Assembly (NCBI GenBank): GCA_963781805.1
Contig: CAWAHF010000004.1
Coordinates: 4,712,001-4,776,000, forward strand
Direction: 5' to 3'
DNA length: 64,000 nt
Source of the DNA: JAFGPL01 sp963781805
GTDB taxonomy: Bacteria; Bacteroidota; Bacteroidia; Bacteroidales; UBA10428
Of this stretch, positions 1 to 8,691 are shown in pieces. Position 1 is the stretch's first letter; each line of letters begins with the position of its first letter. A model generated the notes under the pieces. That model saw only the letters and a program-made list of their open reading frames with translations. It ran no database searches and was not told the origin of the DNA. Both the position numbers and the translations under genes were made by a program.

Positions 1-282
1 AAGATTGGAATTTCAGGATTTTTTGTAAATTGCTTACTGTTTGGAACAACCAGGTGAACACAATAACCTGCCTAAAATCGGCAGGAAGGCAGATAAAAAC
101 ACAGTATGGAGTTCGTAAAAATTTATGACCCTTTACAACAAAACAATAACTAAAGCTATATGCGAAATATATCTACTTTTAGAGAAAAAGGTAAGTATAT
201 TTGGATGTTGGGCACAATGGTTGTGGAGCATGCGATGATAAATGTTTATCAACAATTAAAATGATACTATTGAAAATATAAA
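1..282. other. left-edge region, no supported gene
   Basis: The plus-strand frame starting at base 3 is open to a TGA at 126-128 and could be the last 41 codons of a gene that begins outside the window, but the peptide is not recognisable. The rest holds no convincing gene. A GTTGGGCACAATGG motif at 207-220 is the left member of an inverted repeat described separately. Confidence 0.3.
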
Positions 283-714
283 TTGATAATGAATCCATTA
301 AGATTATTTGATTACGTATTCTATTGTATAGCTGATTTATATGATTATGTTTTTGGATATGAAGAACAAAAAGAATTATCAGCAGCTTTGTTCTTAGGAC
401 TATTTCAAGGATTTAATGTTCTGACAATATTGGGATACACAAAACCTTTAAAATCATTCAAAAATCCTGTGATTATTTATATTGGTGCGATTTTGTTTTT
501 TATAATTTTTAATTTGATAAGATATTATAAATTCACAAAATATGATAACCTAGAATCAATTTGGGGAACTGATTATGGAATTAAAAAAGTGATTAAGGTA
601 CTTGGAGTAATATGTTATATTGTACTGACTATTGTTATTTTTGTCAAGACTGGAAATTTAAATTTTAATAGATAATATATAGAGATTTTTAATAATAAAA
701 CCACTGTGCCCAAC
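207..714. repeat. 14-bp inverted repeat framing a small gene
   Basis: GTTGGGCACAATGG at 207-220 and CCACTGTGCCCAAC at 701-714 are reverse complements with one mismatch, and the ten outer bases match exactly. They frame the 128-aa membrane-protein gene. The ends fit the integron core-site patterns GTTRRRY and RYYYAAC, so this could be a mobile cassette boundary. The cassette reading is inference; the inverted repeat itself is seen directly. Confidence 0.6.
289..675 (+). CDS. small integral membrane protein, unknown function
   Basis: A 128-residue protein starting at the ATG at 289; a TTG two codons upstream is also in frame but the ATG is preferred. Three hydrophobic stretches are visible, at about residues 30-50, 57-75 and 100-117, so it is probably an inner-membrane protein with three segments. 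No family is recognised. The gene is AT-rich, stands alone, and is framed by the inverted repeat at 207-220/701-714, with the larger palindrome starting about 30 bases after its stop codon. That setting resembles a passenger gene of a mobile cassette. The function cannot be inferred from the sequence. Confidence 0.55.
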   Translation: MNPLRLFDYVFYCIADLYDYVFGYEEQKELSAALFLGLFQGFNVLTILGYTKPLKSFKNPVIIYIGAILFFIIFNLIRYYKFTKYDNLESIWGTDYGIKKVIKVLGVICYIVLTIVIFVKTGNLNFNR

Positions 715-836
715 ACGGTGTCATATGCCATTGGGGGGATAGTGCTAGTTTGGGCATTGTTCCCTGCACAAAAAACAGTGTCGGTGGATAAGGACGCATT
801 CCAAAATCCCCAACGGCACATACACCGGGAACGTTG
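705..836. repeat. large imperfect palindrome, attC-like
   Basis: Left arm 711-738 (CAACACGGTGTCATATGCC followed by ATTGGGG) pairs with right arm 806-835 (CCCCAACGGCACATACACCG followed by GGAACGTTG), leaving about 65 bases between the arms. The left end carries GCCCAAC, which fits the RYYYAAC core of integron attC sites. The right core GTTRRRY is not intact, because the sequence runs from GTT directly into the probable 5' end of the group II intron. It could be an attC-like recombination site or another phylum-specific palindromic repeat. Confidence 0.5.
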
Positions 837-1477
837 TTGCGACTTGAAGTCGTGTAAATAATTGTTTTACAAAGGATTGTTCTTTGATAAAACCTGTTGT
901 TCCCTCAACAGTACCCTTACCGGACAACTGGTGTATAGTGCAGCTATTACCGGTTGAAGCTCCGGGAAACGAGTACCAAACGCCGGGTTGTATACCCTAT
1001 GGCGGGGCTATAAGCTGTGAAGCGGATAGTCTTCGGGGCCTCAAAAACCGATTTAGGGCTGGGGTGAGCAGGCATGGCCAACTCAGGTAAATATTCCGAA
1101 ACCATCGAGATGGCGTAAGGGCGAAAAAGAGGATGACACGCCTTGTACCAAAATGGTAAGCTGGCAGGTTAAACGTGGTCAACGTTGCGTTTACGGGGAT
1201 GTTGCCCAGCCGGTGGACAGGATAGGCCTAAACCTGTATCTTTTGTTATTTACATGGAACATGGAAGCACGGTGCTCTCTTTTCCTGTAACAGCGGGATC
1301 AAAAACCCTAACCGCAAGGCATGGGGAAACACCGTACAGAGAGGACAGACAAAGCGAATGCCCTGATGTAATGCCAGGGATAGTGGCCACAACATCGCCA
1401 CAGGTGAAAACCAGCCCACCTCTGTCTGGTACTTTATGGCATGATACTTTTTAGAACCTGTAAATGCTGGAAAGCAA

Positions 1478-3004
1478 ATGAACGAGAATGAAAATTCATC
1501 GTGTGCACTGGCACACCAAACCGATAACTGGAACCTCATTATATGGCGAAAGGTTATTCAACGGGTGAACAGGCTGCAAAGACGTATTGCCAAGGCTGTT
1601 AAAGAGAAACGCTGGGGCAAAGCTAAAGCCCTGATGTTTCTCATTACCAAATCCTTTTATGCTAAACTATTGGCTGTATTCCGGGTGGCCAACAACAAGG
1701 GAGGCAAAACCCCCGGTGTTGACCATAAAATCTGGATAGACGGGTATGATAAACTCGTCGCAGCTGAAAACCTTAAGAACAGGGGGTACACCCCAAAACC
1801 TTTACGTAGGATATATATCCCTAAGAAGAATGGCAAAAAACGTCCCTTAAGCATCCCGTGCATGGATGACAGGGCTATGCAAGCCCTGCACATGATTGCT
1901 CTTGTCCCTCTGGCCGAAACAATGGCCGACCCAAATTCTTATGGGTTTAGGGAGAAACGTTCGTGTGCCGATGCCATTGCACAATGCTTTCTTATCCTGT
2001 GCCGTAAAAATTGCGCACAATGGGTGTATGAAGCCGACATCAAGGCCTGCTTTGATGAAATTGACCATCAGTGGATATTAAACCATATCCCGGTCAACAA
2101 ATCCATTCTTGATAAATGGCTCAAAGCAGGATATATCCAGAAAGGTAGGTTATTCCCCTCCCTTAAAGGTACTCCACAAGGCGGTATCATATCCCCAATC
2201 ATCATGAATATGGTGCTTGACGGATTGGAAACCACCATAAACAAACAGTTTCCAAGGTGGAAAAACCAGAAAGTCAATTTTGTAAGGTATGCCGATGATT
2301 TTATTATTACCGCTAAGGATAAAGAGGTAATTACTAATCAAATCATACCACTTGTTAAGGAATTCCTCAAAGAACGGGGGCTTAGGCTCTCTGATGAGAA
2401 ATCCAAAATAACCAATATTGACCAGGGCTTTGACTTCTTATCACAGCATATCCGTAAGTACAAGGGTAAACTGCTGATAAAACCATCACGGAAATCTGTA
2501 CAGGCTTTCAAAGATAAGATAAAACTCATCATACGCGAGAGCCATGGACTGCCTGCTCATGCCCTTATACGAAAACTAAACCCGGTTATCCGGGGATGGT
2601 CAAACTATCACAAGGGTATTTGCTCAAAGAATACCTTCAGAAAACTGGAGGTATTCATCTTCGGACAAACCTGGAAATGGGCTACCCGCCAGCATGGTGA
2701 CAAAGGCCACAGGTGGGTATTCAAAAGGTACTTTTTGGGCAATCATTTTTCCGATAAACGTGTATCTTATAAAGGTATATATTCCTACCGCTTATATAAA
2801 ATCGGTATGGTACCTATTCGATATCATGTTAAAATCGCTCAGAAGGCCAATCCTTACCTGTCTGAATTTGATTCATATTTTGAGAAAAGGGTATCCTTAA
2901 GGAAACGTTTAGCTTTGAATAGCAAACAAATCACTACTTTTGTTTGCAGAGGTAAAAACAATAGCCGGGTCTACCCTAACAAGGTTGGCCTTAAAAGTGC
3001 CTGA
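1478..3004 (+). CDS. ltrA: group II intron reverse transcriptase/maturase
   Basis: A 508-residue intron-encoded protein that would help its intron RNA fold and reverse-transcribe it during retrohoming. Visible features are the N-terminal RT0-type segment (about 15-80, with LQRRIAKA), the GKTPGVD motif, the fingers-palm RT domain, TPQGGIISP, the catalytic YADD at about 271-274, and the group II maturase X domain (about 370-450, with VIRGWSNYHKG). Chloroplast-like relatives usually continue into an HNH endonuclease with CxxC motifs. Here the protein ends soon after NPYLSEFDSYFEKR, with a short VGLKSA tail just before domain V, so the endonuclease has been lost. The RT active site looks intact. 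Confidence 0.92.
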   Translation: MNENENSSCALAHQTDNWNLIIWRKVIQRVNRLQRRIAKAVKEKRWGKAKALMFLITKSFYAKLLAVFRVANNKGGKTPGVDHKIWIDGYDKLVAAENLKNRGYTPKPLRRIYIPKKNGKKRPLSIPCMDDRAMQALHMIALVPLAETMADPNSYGFREKRSCADAIAQCFLILCRKNCAQWVYEADIKACFDEIDHQWILNHIPVNKSILDKWLKAGYIQKGRLFPSLKGTPQGGIISPIIMNMVLDGLETTINKQFPRWKNQKVNFVRYADDFIITAKDKEVITNQIIPLVKEFLKERGLRLSDEKSKITNIDQGFDFLSQHIRKYKGKLLIKPSRKSVQAFKDKIKLIIRESHGLPAHALIRKLNPVIRGWSNYHKGICSKNTFRKLEVFIFGQTWKWATRQHGDKGHRWVFKRYFLGNHFSDKRVSYKGIYSYRLYKIGMVPIRYHVKIAQKANPYLSEFDSYFEKRVSLRKRLALNSKQITTFVCRGKNNSRVYPNKVGLKSA

Positions 3005-3036
3005 GCCGTATGCGGTGAAAGTCGCACGTACGGTTC
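3003..3036 (+). ncRNA. group II intron domain V
   Basis: A 34-base hairpin begins GAGCCGTATGCGGTGAAAG and ends CGTACGGTTC. It shows the paired GAGCCGUA/UACGGUUC arms and GAAA-type terminal loop expected of the catalytic domain V. It starts inside the stop codon of the maturase gene. A short GC-rich hairpin with a candidate branch-point adenosine at about 3053 follows and would be domain VI. Confidence 0.88.
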
Positions 3037-3151
3037 TTAGGGGGCGTAAGCTACCCGGTGCTGCAAGTGTATCAGCGAAATTCAAGCTTTGAAACTTTGA
3101 ATCTTAAAATAAACTGATTCAAATTTAGATTAGCTCTTTGACGATAGTTAG

Positions 3152-3388
3152 GTGCAACTTGAGGGAATTTATTTTGGTTTTTACTCCAAGACGCAAAAAG
3201 TAAGAAAAAAACCCAGCCTACAAAACAGCACATTTGCAAATCGCTGCAATTTAGTCCTGCAATCCAAAATTTACAAAAGAGCTGTTTTTACTGACGCACT
3301 ACGGGATTATCTTAGACTTCTGAACTATGATCGTAAAAAGATATATCCTGAATATTTTAGGATTTACAAAGACTGCAATCCCACTTAA
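3152..3388 (+). CDS. hypothetical short ORF, doubtful
   Basis: A 78-codon frame with a GTG start in the gap between the intron and the next gene. The peptide is basic (GFYSKTQKVRKKPS near the start) and matches no family I recognise. It has no good upstream signal and may be a chance frame or a remnant of a gene disrupted by the mobile element. The surrounding stretch 3067-3542 contains nothing else that I can support. Confidence 0.2.
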   Translation: MQLEGIYFGFYSKTQKVRKKPSLQNSTFANRCNLVLQSKIYKRAVFTDALRDYLRLLNYDRKKIYPEYFRIYKDCNPT

Positions 3389-3542
3389 TGATCCTAAATG
3401 TTATTAATGGTAAATCAACAATTTATGAAGCACTAGAGACTTTTTTAATTAAGCAAACCTTTTTCAATTTAAAATGTTCTTATATAAGTTATTAATATTT
3501 AAATATAATGCAGACAAATTATAATCCAAAAAACCAATCCTG

Positions 3543-4943
3543 ATGAAAAAGGCAACAGAAGTAATAGCCATCTTGCTTATATTAATGCAAGCTGCGAGAG
3601 CACAGGATCAGGAGAGGGTATATGACGCAAGAGAATGCATTGAAGTTATTAAAACTGAATTTAAGGAAGGAGGATGTTTGGAAAATGGAGTTTGGTCAGG
3701 TGAATTTTATGTTTATGTACAGAATAATTGTGATAAGGCAGTTAAGATTAGAATTGCAATAAAAAAAACTAATGGAACCTGGGATGCGGGTGCAAATTCG
3801 AAAGTAAACCCTGGTGAAAAATGGAAATGGAGAGCTTGTTATCCAAGTTTAAATGGTGAATATGAAATTCAAGCACTCTGGTATGATGATTATAAAACCA
3901 AGTTTACTAGAGATGGGACAAACGGTTTCAAGCCATCAAATTCAAACAATTATTCAAGTTCTTCATCCACTTCAACACCCACAAAAATTCCTTCTTATGA
4001 AGAAGCAATGCAGCAAAAACGAATTCAGGAACAGCAGGCGGAGGAAAAAAGACAACGGCAAATAGCCGAAAATCAACAAAATGCAGCCAATTTCCATAAG
4101 GAACTTGTGGCTCAAAATAATTCGAAGTATTCCGGAAATAGCAATACGGCTCAATCATCCTCTGAACAATATACTACTAATTCTCAATTTTCAAATCAGC
4201 GAACCGAAGAACAAAATCGTCAGGATGCTATGGATAGGTATAACAGATCTGTTGCAGCAAGTAATGCATGGGAGCAACAAACTATGGCGAAAGGCGATGT
4301 GGCGATATCGCAACTGAGTAATGCCGTAGGTGATATTTTTGCTGCTGATCAGAGGCAATATGAAGCCAGACAAGCTGAGGCGGCTGAACGAAGAGCAGAA
4401 GCCGCTGAGGAAAGACGAATTGAAGAGGGAGAAAGAAGGGTTGAAGAGGAAAAAAGCCGAATTAATGGATTACAGCAAGGGTATATTTCCTCACTTACTG
4501 AAATAAAATGGCCAAAGTCTTATGAAAGTTATTCCGAGGATGCGCTTTACTTCTATGCCGTTACAACAAAAAACACAACAGTAATGTTTTCAAATATATT
4601 CATTATTGAGAAAGCAAGCGATGGCTCCTGGCCCTACAAAAGCGACCTTGATATGAAAATTGCTAAAAATATTGAACCCGGCTCTCAAATGCAGCTAATG
4701 GGTTATTTCAGAACCTATAATGAAGCTGTTGCCCATCAGGATCAACAATTAATATTAGCCCAAAAATCCTATCTCAGTACCGGAACTTTTAAGACACAAC
4801 TGGGCATAACAAGCAATAATGTTTCTCATTCTGCAACAAATAATGATAGTTTTGACAATCCCTGGGATTCAAGTAATTCATCGGAATCTGAACAGAAACA
4901 AACAGAAACCAATCAGGAAAAAGATTTTGATAATCCCTGGTAA
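3543..4943 (+). CDS. secreted coiled-coil protein with Cys-rich N-terminal domain
   Basis: A 466-residue exported protein. The signal peptide is about residues 1-20 (ending ARAQ). A compact N-terminal domain (about 25-125) contains four cysteines (C32, C45, C58, C94) that could form two disulfides. A low-complexity Gln/Glu/Ser linker follows (about 130-245), then a charged Ala/Glu/Arg helix around 265-310 that should form a coiled coil. A globular region (about 315-430) and an acidic tail follow. The tail carries the motif FDNPW twice, the second copy forming the last five residues. It lies 21 bases upstream of the TPR paralogue pair and probably shares their transcript. The function is not recognised; the duplicated C-terminal FDNPW suggests a short docking motif. 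Confidence 0.75.
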   Translation: MKKATEVIAILLILMQAARAQDQERVYDARECIEVIKTEFKEGGCLENGVWSGEFYVYVQNNCDKAVKIRIAIKKTNGTWDAGANSKVNPGEKWKWRACYPSLNGEYEIQALWYDDYKTKFTRDGTNGFKPSNSNNYSSSSSTSTPTKIPSYEEAMQQKRIQEQQAEEKRQRQIAENQQNAANFHKELVAQNNSKYSGNSNTAQSSSEQYTTNSQFSNQRTEEQNRQDAMDRYNRSVAASNAWEQQTMAKGDVAISQLSNAVGDIFAADQRQYEARQAEAAERRAEAAEERRIEEGERRVEEEKSRINGLQQGYISSLTEIKWPKSYESYSEDALYFYAVTTKNTTVMFSNIFIIEKASDGSWPYKSDLDMKIAKNIEPGSQMQLMGYFRTYNEAVAHQDQQLILAQKSYLSTGTFKTQLGITSNNVSHSATNNDSFDNPWDSSNSSESEQKQTETNQEKDFDNPW

Positions 4944-4964
4944 AACAAATAAAATCTCATTTGA

Positions 4965-6020
4965 ATGAAAAGAATATTACTTTATTTATTTCTTTCAGTT
5001 TTATCCTTTAACCAAATTATTGCCCAGGATAAAGCCTTGATTGCAAAATCGGAGTTTTATGCTGCCGAGGAAGCATATAACAATGGGAATTATAATAAAT
5101 GCCTGATGAATCTCGAAAAATCTGAAGCTGCTGCAGGTAATACTTATTCAATTCAATATTTAAGAGTAAAGTCCTTATTTAATTTAGAGCAATTTCCACA
5201 AGCTCAAAAAGCCATTGCTATCTACTTTGAGATCACTCCGGTTGAAATGGAGAACCAACCTCAGTATAACGAAATAGTAAGATTAGTAAGTGCTGTTAAT
5301 GAAAAAGTCAGGGAAGCAGAGAATATAGAACTTCAAAAAGCACTTCTTAATGCCAGGTACAAAATTTTTATTGACAGCAAAGAAGTTCCATGGTATGGCT
5401 CATTTAAAAACACAGTAATTTATTGTGATGAATATTTAAACAATCCCCAAAAAGGATTAATACCCGGAACTGAAATATTTAAATCGATCTATCCACAAGG
5501 TTCTCCAGCTCTTAATTCTAAAGGATCACTTAATTTTGCAGCCGTTGAGCTAACTCTAAATAAATCCAAAATCCAGGAGGTAGTAACCATACTCTTTAAT
5601 AAAATAAGCGAGTTAGATGGGCTTGAAGTTTATTTCTTATCCGATCATCTTAAAAACAAATTTATTCTGATTAATGATCCAGAAAAGTTGAAATCATTAT
5701 ATCTGGAAAATGGCATCGATCATATTTCAATTATGCAGGCAGTAATTAACTCCATTAAAGTACTTTCATCATTTACGATCGATCAAACACATTTAATAAA
5801 TCAAGGTTATTTGAACGCAGGCGCTCATTTAGTAGACCCTATTGTTTCTGGTCACCTCGTTCCTGTTTTTAACTTCTATAACCAACTGCAAATAAAAAAA
5901 CTCAAAGAATTTATTGATAAAACCAACGAAATGTATTTGTCATCCAATGATATTGATCAGAGCCCCGTTAAAGAACTTAATTATAATAAAGTAAAAAAGT
6001 TGTTATCTGAACTTGATTAG
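4965..6020 (+). CDS. secreted TPR-like protein, paralogue of the WG-repeat protein
   Basis: A 351-residue protein with a signal peptide (about 1-20, ending IIAQ). It has a TPR-like helical N-terminal domain with the segment KSEFYAAEEAYNNGNYNKCL. Nearly the same segment occurs in the next gene (QSEYFAADEAYNNGDFQKCL), so the two N-termini are paralogous. The remaining part (about 120-351) is alpha/beta, shows no motif I recognise, and differs completely from the WG repeats of its neighbour. It is probably periplasmic or on the outer-membrane face. The gap to the upstream gene is 21 bases, consistent with cotranscription. Confidence 0.75.
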   Translation: MKRILLYLFLSVLSFNQIIAQDKALIAKSEFYAAEEAYNNGNYNKCLMNLEKSEAAAGNTYSIQYLRVKSLFNLEQFPQAQKAIAIYFEITPVEMENQPQYNEIVRLVSAVNEKVREAENIELQKALLNARYKIFIDSKEVPWYGSFKNTVIYCDEYLNNPQKGLIPGTEIFKSIYPQGSPALNSKGSLNFAAVELTLNKSKIQEVVTILFNKISELDGLEVYFLSDHLKNKFILINDPEKLKSLYLENGIDHISIMQAVINSIKVLSSFTIDQTHLINQGYLNAGAHLVDPIVSGHLVPVFNFYNQLQIKKLKEFIDKTNEMYLSSNDIDQSPVKELNYNKVKKLLSELD

Positions 6021-6165
6021 ATTTCGTATCTAGTCATTTGAAGCCAGGAGTAATTGGTTTTCAACACTATGATAAGCCAAGTCCTGGAAATACTGGTTAA
6101 GTGCTTTTTTAAACATTTGACCTATTGATATAAATTTTTCCTTATATGGAAACAAATAATAAACT

Positions 6166-7584
6166 ATGAAAAAAACTATAGTAATAGTTCTCACTCTTTT
6201 TTTTGTACCGCATAGTTTTTTTGCCCAGGATAAATCCATAATTGCCCAATCGGAGTATTTTGCTGCCGATGAAGCATATAATAATGGAGATTTTCAAAAG
6301 TGTCTGGAACATTTGCAGAGATCCGAAGAACAAGCCGGGAATAATCAGTTGATACAATATTTAAGGGTGAAGGCTTTGTACCAATCCAACGATTTCTTTG
6401 CTGCGGATGAAGAACTAATAAAATTTTTCGATATAACAGAGAAAAAATTTGAAAACTCCCCAAAGTATCAGGAAATGGTAATGTTAATTTCTGATGTGAA
6501 AACCAAAAAACAGCAACAACTTGCAAACCCTGAGTGGATAAAGCAATATTTCGATTCAGTAGGGGTATTTTATAATGAAATTGCGGTTGTTCAATTAAGA
6601 AATAAATGGGGGTTTATTGACAAAAATGGAAATCAAATTACTCCACTTAAATATGATTCAACTAGCCCAGGTTTCATGAAAGGGTATGCAGCGGTATGTT
6701 ATGGAGGGAAATGTGGATTAATTAATTTAATGGGCAAAGAAATAGTCCCGATAAAATATGCTACAATGCCAACCCCTTTTTATGAAGGATTAGCGGGTGT
6801 AAATCTTGATGGTAAAAGAGGTTTTGTTGATATGGAGCAAAGAGTAGTAATTCCTTACATGTATGAAAAAGTGTATGTTTTCGTGGAAGGTTTAGCGGCG
6901 GTTAAATTAAAGGGGAAATGGGGTTATATTGATAAAAGCAATAAAATTATCATCCCTATACAGTATGATTTAGCTTACCCATTCAGTGAGGACATGGCAA
7001 GGGTTAAGTTAAATGGGAAATGGGGTTGTATTGATAAAAGCAACAAAATAATAATCCCTTTACAGCATGATGAAATGGGGAGCTTTATAAATGGAGTTGC
7101 CTATGTAAAAGTAAATGAGAAATTTGGTTCAATAGATAAAAATGGTAAGGAGGTTATAACTATAAAATACGATGGCCTGATTAATCCTGATGGAGTAAAC
7201 GACCGCCTGATGATCGCAAAGGTCGCGAATAAGTATGGCTTAATAACCAAACTTGGACAAGAATTGACACCTATTATATACGACAATATAGATAGTGAAA
7301 TCGACGACGACCCGTATCTCTGGGTGATCATTAATAATAAAAGAGGTTTAATAGATAAAAATGGCACCGCTATCACAGGATTGAAATACGATGTGATTTA
7401 TGAAATGGAAGATGATATGAGACCTGTAAAAGTAGGAGATAAGTATGGGTATTTATCAAAAAAGGGTGAAGAAGTAATACCGGCTATATATGATGTGGTC
7501 TATAATTTTGAAGGAGGCCGGGCTAAAGTGGAGCTAAAAGGTAAATCCTTTTATATTGATAAATTGGGGCAAAAATTAAAATAA
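6166..7584 (+). CDS. secreted TPR plus WG-repeat protein
   Basis: A 472-residue protein with a signal peptide (about 1-20, ending FFAQ), a TPR-like domain (about 25-110) paralogous to the preceding gene, and about eight WG repeats from about residue 140 to the end. Representative units are NKWGFIDKNGNQITPLKYD and GKWGYIDKSNKIIIPIQYD. WG (KWG) repeats form beta-structured solenoid or propeller-like modules whose ligands are mostly unknown, and proteins of this type in Bacteroidota are exported. The 145-base gap upstream may contain its own promoter. The repeat units at 6907-7060 are closely similar, which suggests recent internal duplication. Confidence 0.85.
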   Translation: MKKTIVIVLTLFFVPHSFFAQDKSIIAQSEYFAADEAYNNGDFQKCLEHLQRSEEQAGNNQLIQYLRVKALYQSNDFFAADEELIKFFDITEKKFENSPKYQEMVMLISDVKTKKQQQLANPEWIKQYFDSVGVFYNEIAVVQLRNKWGFIDKNGNQITPLKYDSTSPGFMKGYAAVCYGGKCGLINLMGKEIVPIKYATMPTPFYEGLAGVNLDGKRGFVDMEQRVVIPYMYEKVYVFVEGLAAVKLKGKWGYIDKSNKIIIPIQYDLAYPFSEDMARVKLNGKWGCIDKSNKIIIPLQHDEMGSFINGVAYVKVNEKFGSIDKNGKEVITIKYDGLINPDGVNDRLMIAKVANKYGLITKLGQELTPIIYDNIDSEIDDDPYLWVIINNKRGLIDKNGTAITGLKYDVIYEMEDDMRPVKVGDKYGYLSKKGEEVIPAIYDVVYNFEGGRAKVELKGKSFYIDKLGQKLK

Positions 7585-7619
7585 AATAGAAGCTATATAC
7601 GTATTAAAATGAAGAATTT

Positions 7620-8018
7620 ATGCTAAATGATCAATATGAAATACATTCAGGAAGTAGGAGATTAAAGGATAATTTCGGAGTTTCGTTACACCGTTCTAAT
7701 GTCTATTGTTTTCTAATTACATTATTGTTAAGTGCTAATAGTTATTGTCAATCGCAATGGGATTCAGCTTCCATAACCTATTTTAATGCTGATTTTATTA
7801 AGGCAGCACAGTATTATTCTCAGTATATAGTTAGTAACGAAACATCTGCACCTGCCTATTACAATTTAGGATTGTCTTATTTTTATAGTAATGCTTATGA
7901 GGAAGCTGCGACAGCGTTTGAGAAATCCATTGCCTTGGCTGATAATATTGATTCTCAGGTTACACGAGATCAATCCCCGTATAGCGCGCGTTTAACGCAA
8001 GTTAACGCGTGCTATTAA
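7620..8018 (+). pseudogene. truncated secreted TPR protein
   Basis: An open frame of 132 codons with a hydrophobic segment (about residues 30-44, ending SYCQ) followed by one to two TPR units (for example PAYYNLGLSYFYSNAYEEA). The last roughly 16 codons (from TRDQSPYS) no longer resemble TPR sequence and run into a GC-rich palindrome at 7982-8016. The homologous protein would continue with more TPR units, so the gene seems to have lost its 3' part at this junction. It lies 35 bases after the WG-repeat gene and belongs to the same TPR-family cluster. Confidence 0.6.
7982..8016. repeat. GC-rich imperfect palindrome at a gene truncation
   Basis: ATAGCGCGCGTTTAAC and GTTAACGCGTGCTAT are reverse complements with one mismatch and one bulge, separated by about four bases. 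The element is much richer in GC than its surroundings and coincides with the end of the truncated TPR gene. It could be the end of a lost mobile element or a REP-type hairpin. It is not followed by a T tract, so a terminator is unlikely. Confidence 0.65.
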
Positions 8019-8044
8019 ATATAAACAGTATTTAAATACCCCCA

Positions 8045-8147
8045 TTCCTGCCTCAAGTCTGTGACTTGTGGCTTTAGAAATTTATATATTTGAATTAATT
8101 CCAAAATACAAAGTTCCCCATGTTTACCATTTCAAAGATTTTTAAAA
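8045..8147. repeat. REP-like repeat, copy 1
   Basis: The core hairpin GCCTCAAGTCTGTGACTTGTGGC (8050-8072) is followed by an AT-rich tail with TATTTGAATTA, TTCCAAAA, TTCCC, TTACC and TTTCAAAGATTTTT in that order. The same words in the same order form copy 2 at 8672-8786. The structure resembles REP/RAYT-associated elements or a small MITE. It lies just after the truncated TPR gene. The remainder of the gap to 8328 contains no gene that I can support. Confidence 0.7.
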
Positions 8148-8328
8148 CATGCTGTTTATAAACAGGAAAATGGGAAGAGGTAATTGAATAATGCTAATTT
8201 TGGTTCGGTAATATTCAAGTTTGTGCATCATTCCGGATGAGTTCCTGCAAAAAATGAAACTATAGTGACATAGGGTTGTCATGCAGACAGATTAAATTTG
8301 AATAAAACCATAAACTGAGATTAGAGAA

Positions 8329-8691
8329 ATGGAAAAAGATTATATAATTATTCAGAATGCTCATACAAATAACTTAAAAAACATATCCCTAAAAATCCCC
8401 AAGAATAAATTTGTTGTTTTTACAGGAGTTTCGGGTTCAGGAAAATCATCCTTACTTTTTGACACTATCTATACTGAAGCCCAAAGACAATTAATTGAAA
8501 CATTCTCGACATTTGCACGAACCCGTATGCCCAAATTATCGTGTCCCGATGTGGATGAAATTTTTAATCTTTCAACAGCTATGGTTATTGACCAGAAAAA
8601 AATGGGAAATAACCTGAGAAGTACTGTTGGAACAGCTACAGAAATTAATACCTATCAGCCAGCCCCCCCCTCTTCTGCCGCAAGTCTGTGA
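8329..8691 (+). pseudogene. UvrA-like ABC ATPase, N-terminal fragment
   Basis: The first about 112 residues match the N-terminus of the UvrA family (excinuclease A or its UvrA2/drug-resistance paralogues). They include KNISLKIPKNKFVVFTGVSG followed by the Walker A end SGKSSLLFDT (about residues 37-45) and the LRSTVGTATEI segment. Full-length relatives have 750 or more residues and two ABC domains. Here the frame leaves homology at about residue 113 and stops inside the REP-like hairpin of copy 2, so only a fragment remains. A truncated ATPase without its second half should not be functional. No rest of the gene is seen downstream. Confidence 0.8.

Larger units (their letters stand above)
836..3066 (+). 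mobile_element. group II intron, chloroplast-like class, ORF-containing
   Basis: A maturase gene is embedded in structured, GC-richer RNA-like sequence (about 836-1477) that differs from the flanks. A textbook domain V lies at 3003-3036, immediately after the maturase, with a GC-rich hairpin resembling domain VI (around 3041-3056) behind it. The 5' end is placed at GTTGCGAC near 836 by similarity to the GUGYG start of group II introns and because the attC-like palindrome is interrupted there. The 3' end is uncertain by some tens of bases, since a clear AY terminus is not visible. Small open frames at 884-1090 and 1185-1454 lie in the RNA part and are not genes. Confidence 0.8.

Noticed and set aside
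884..1454. Two short frames in the 5' part of the intron
   Set aside because: They lie in the structured RNA of the group II intron; their peptides match nothing.
3147..3157. GTTAGGTGCAA after the intron as another cassette core site
   Set aside because: It fits the GTTRRRY pattern, but no palindrome or left core site precedes it, so the match may be chance.
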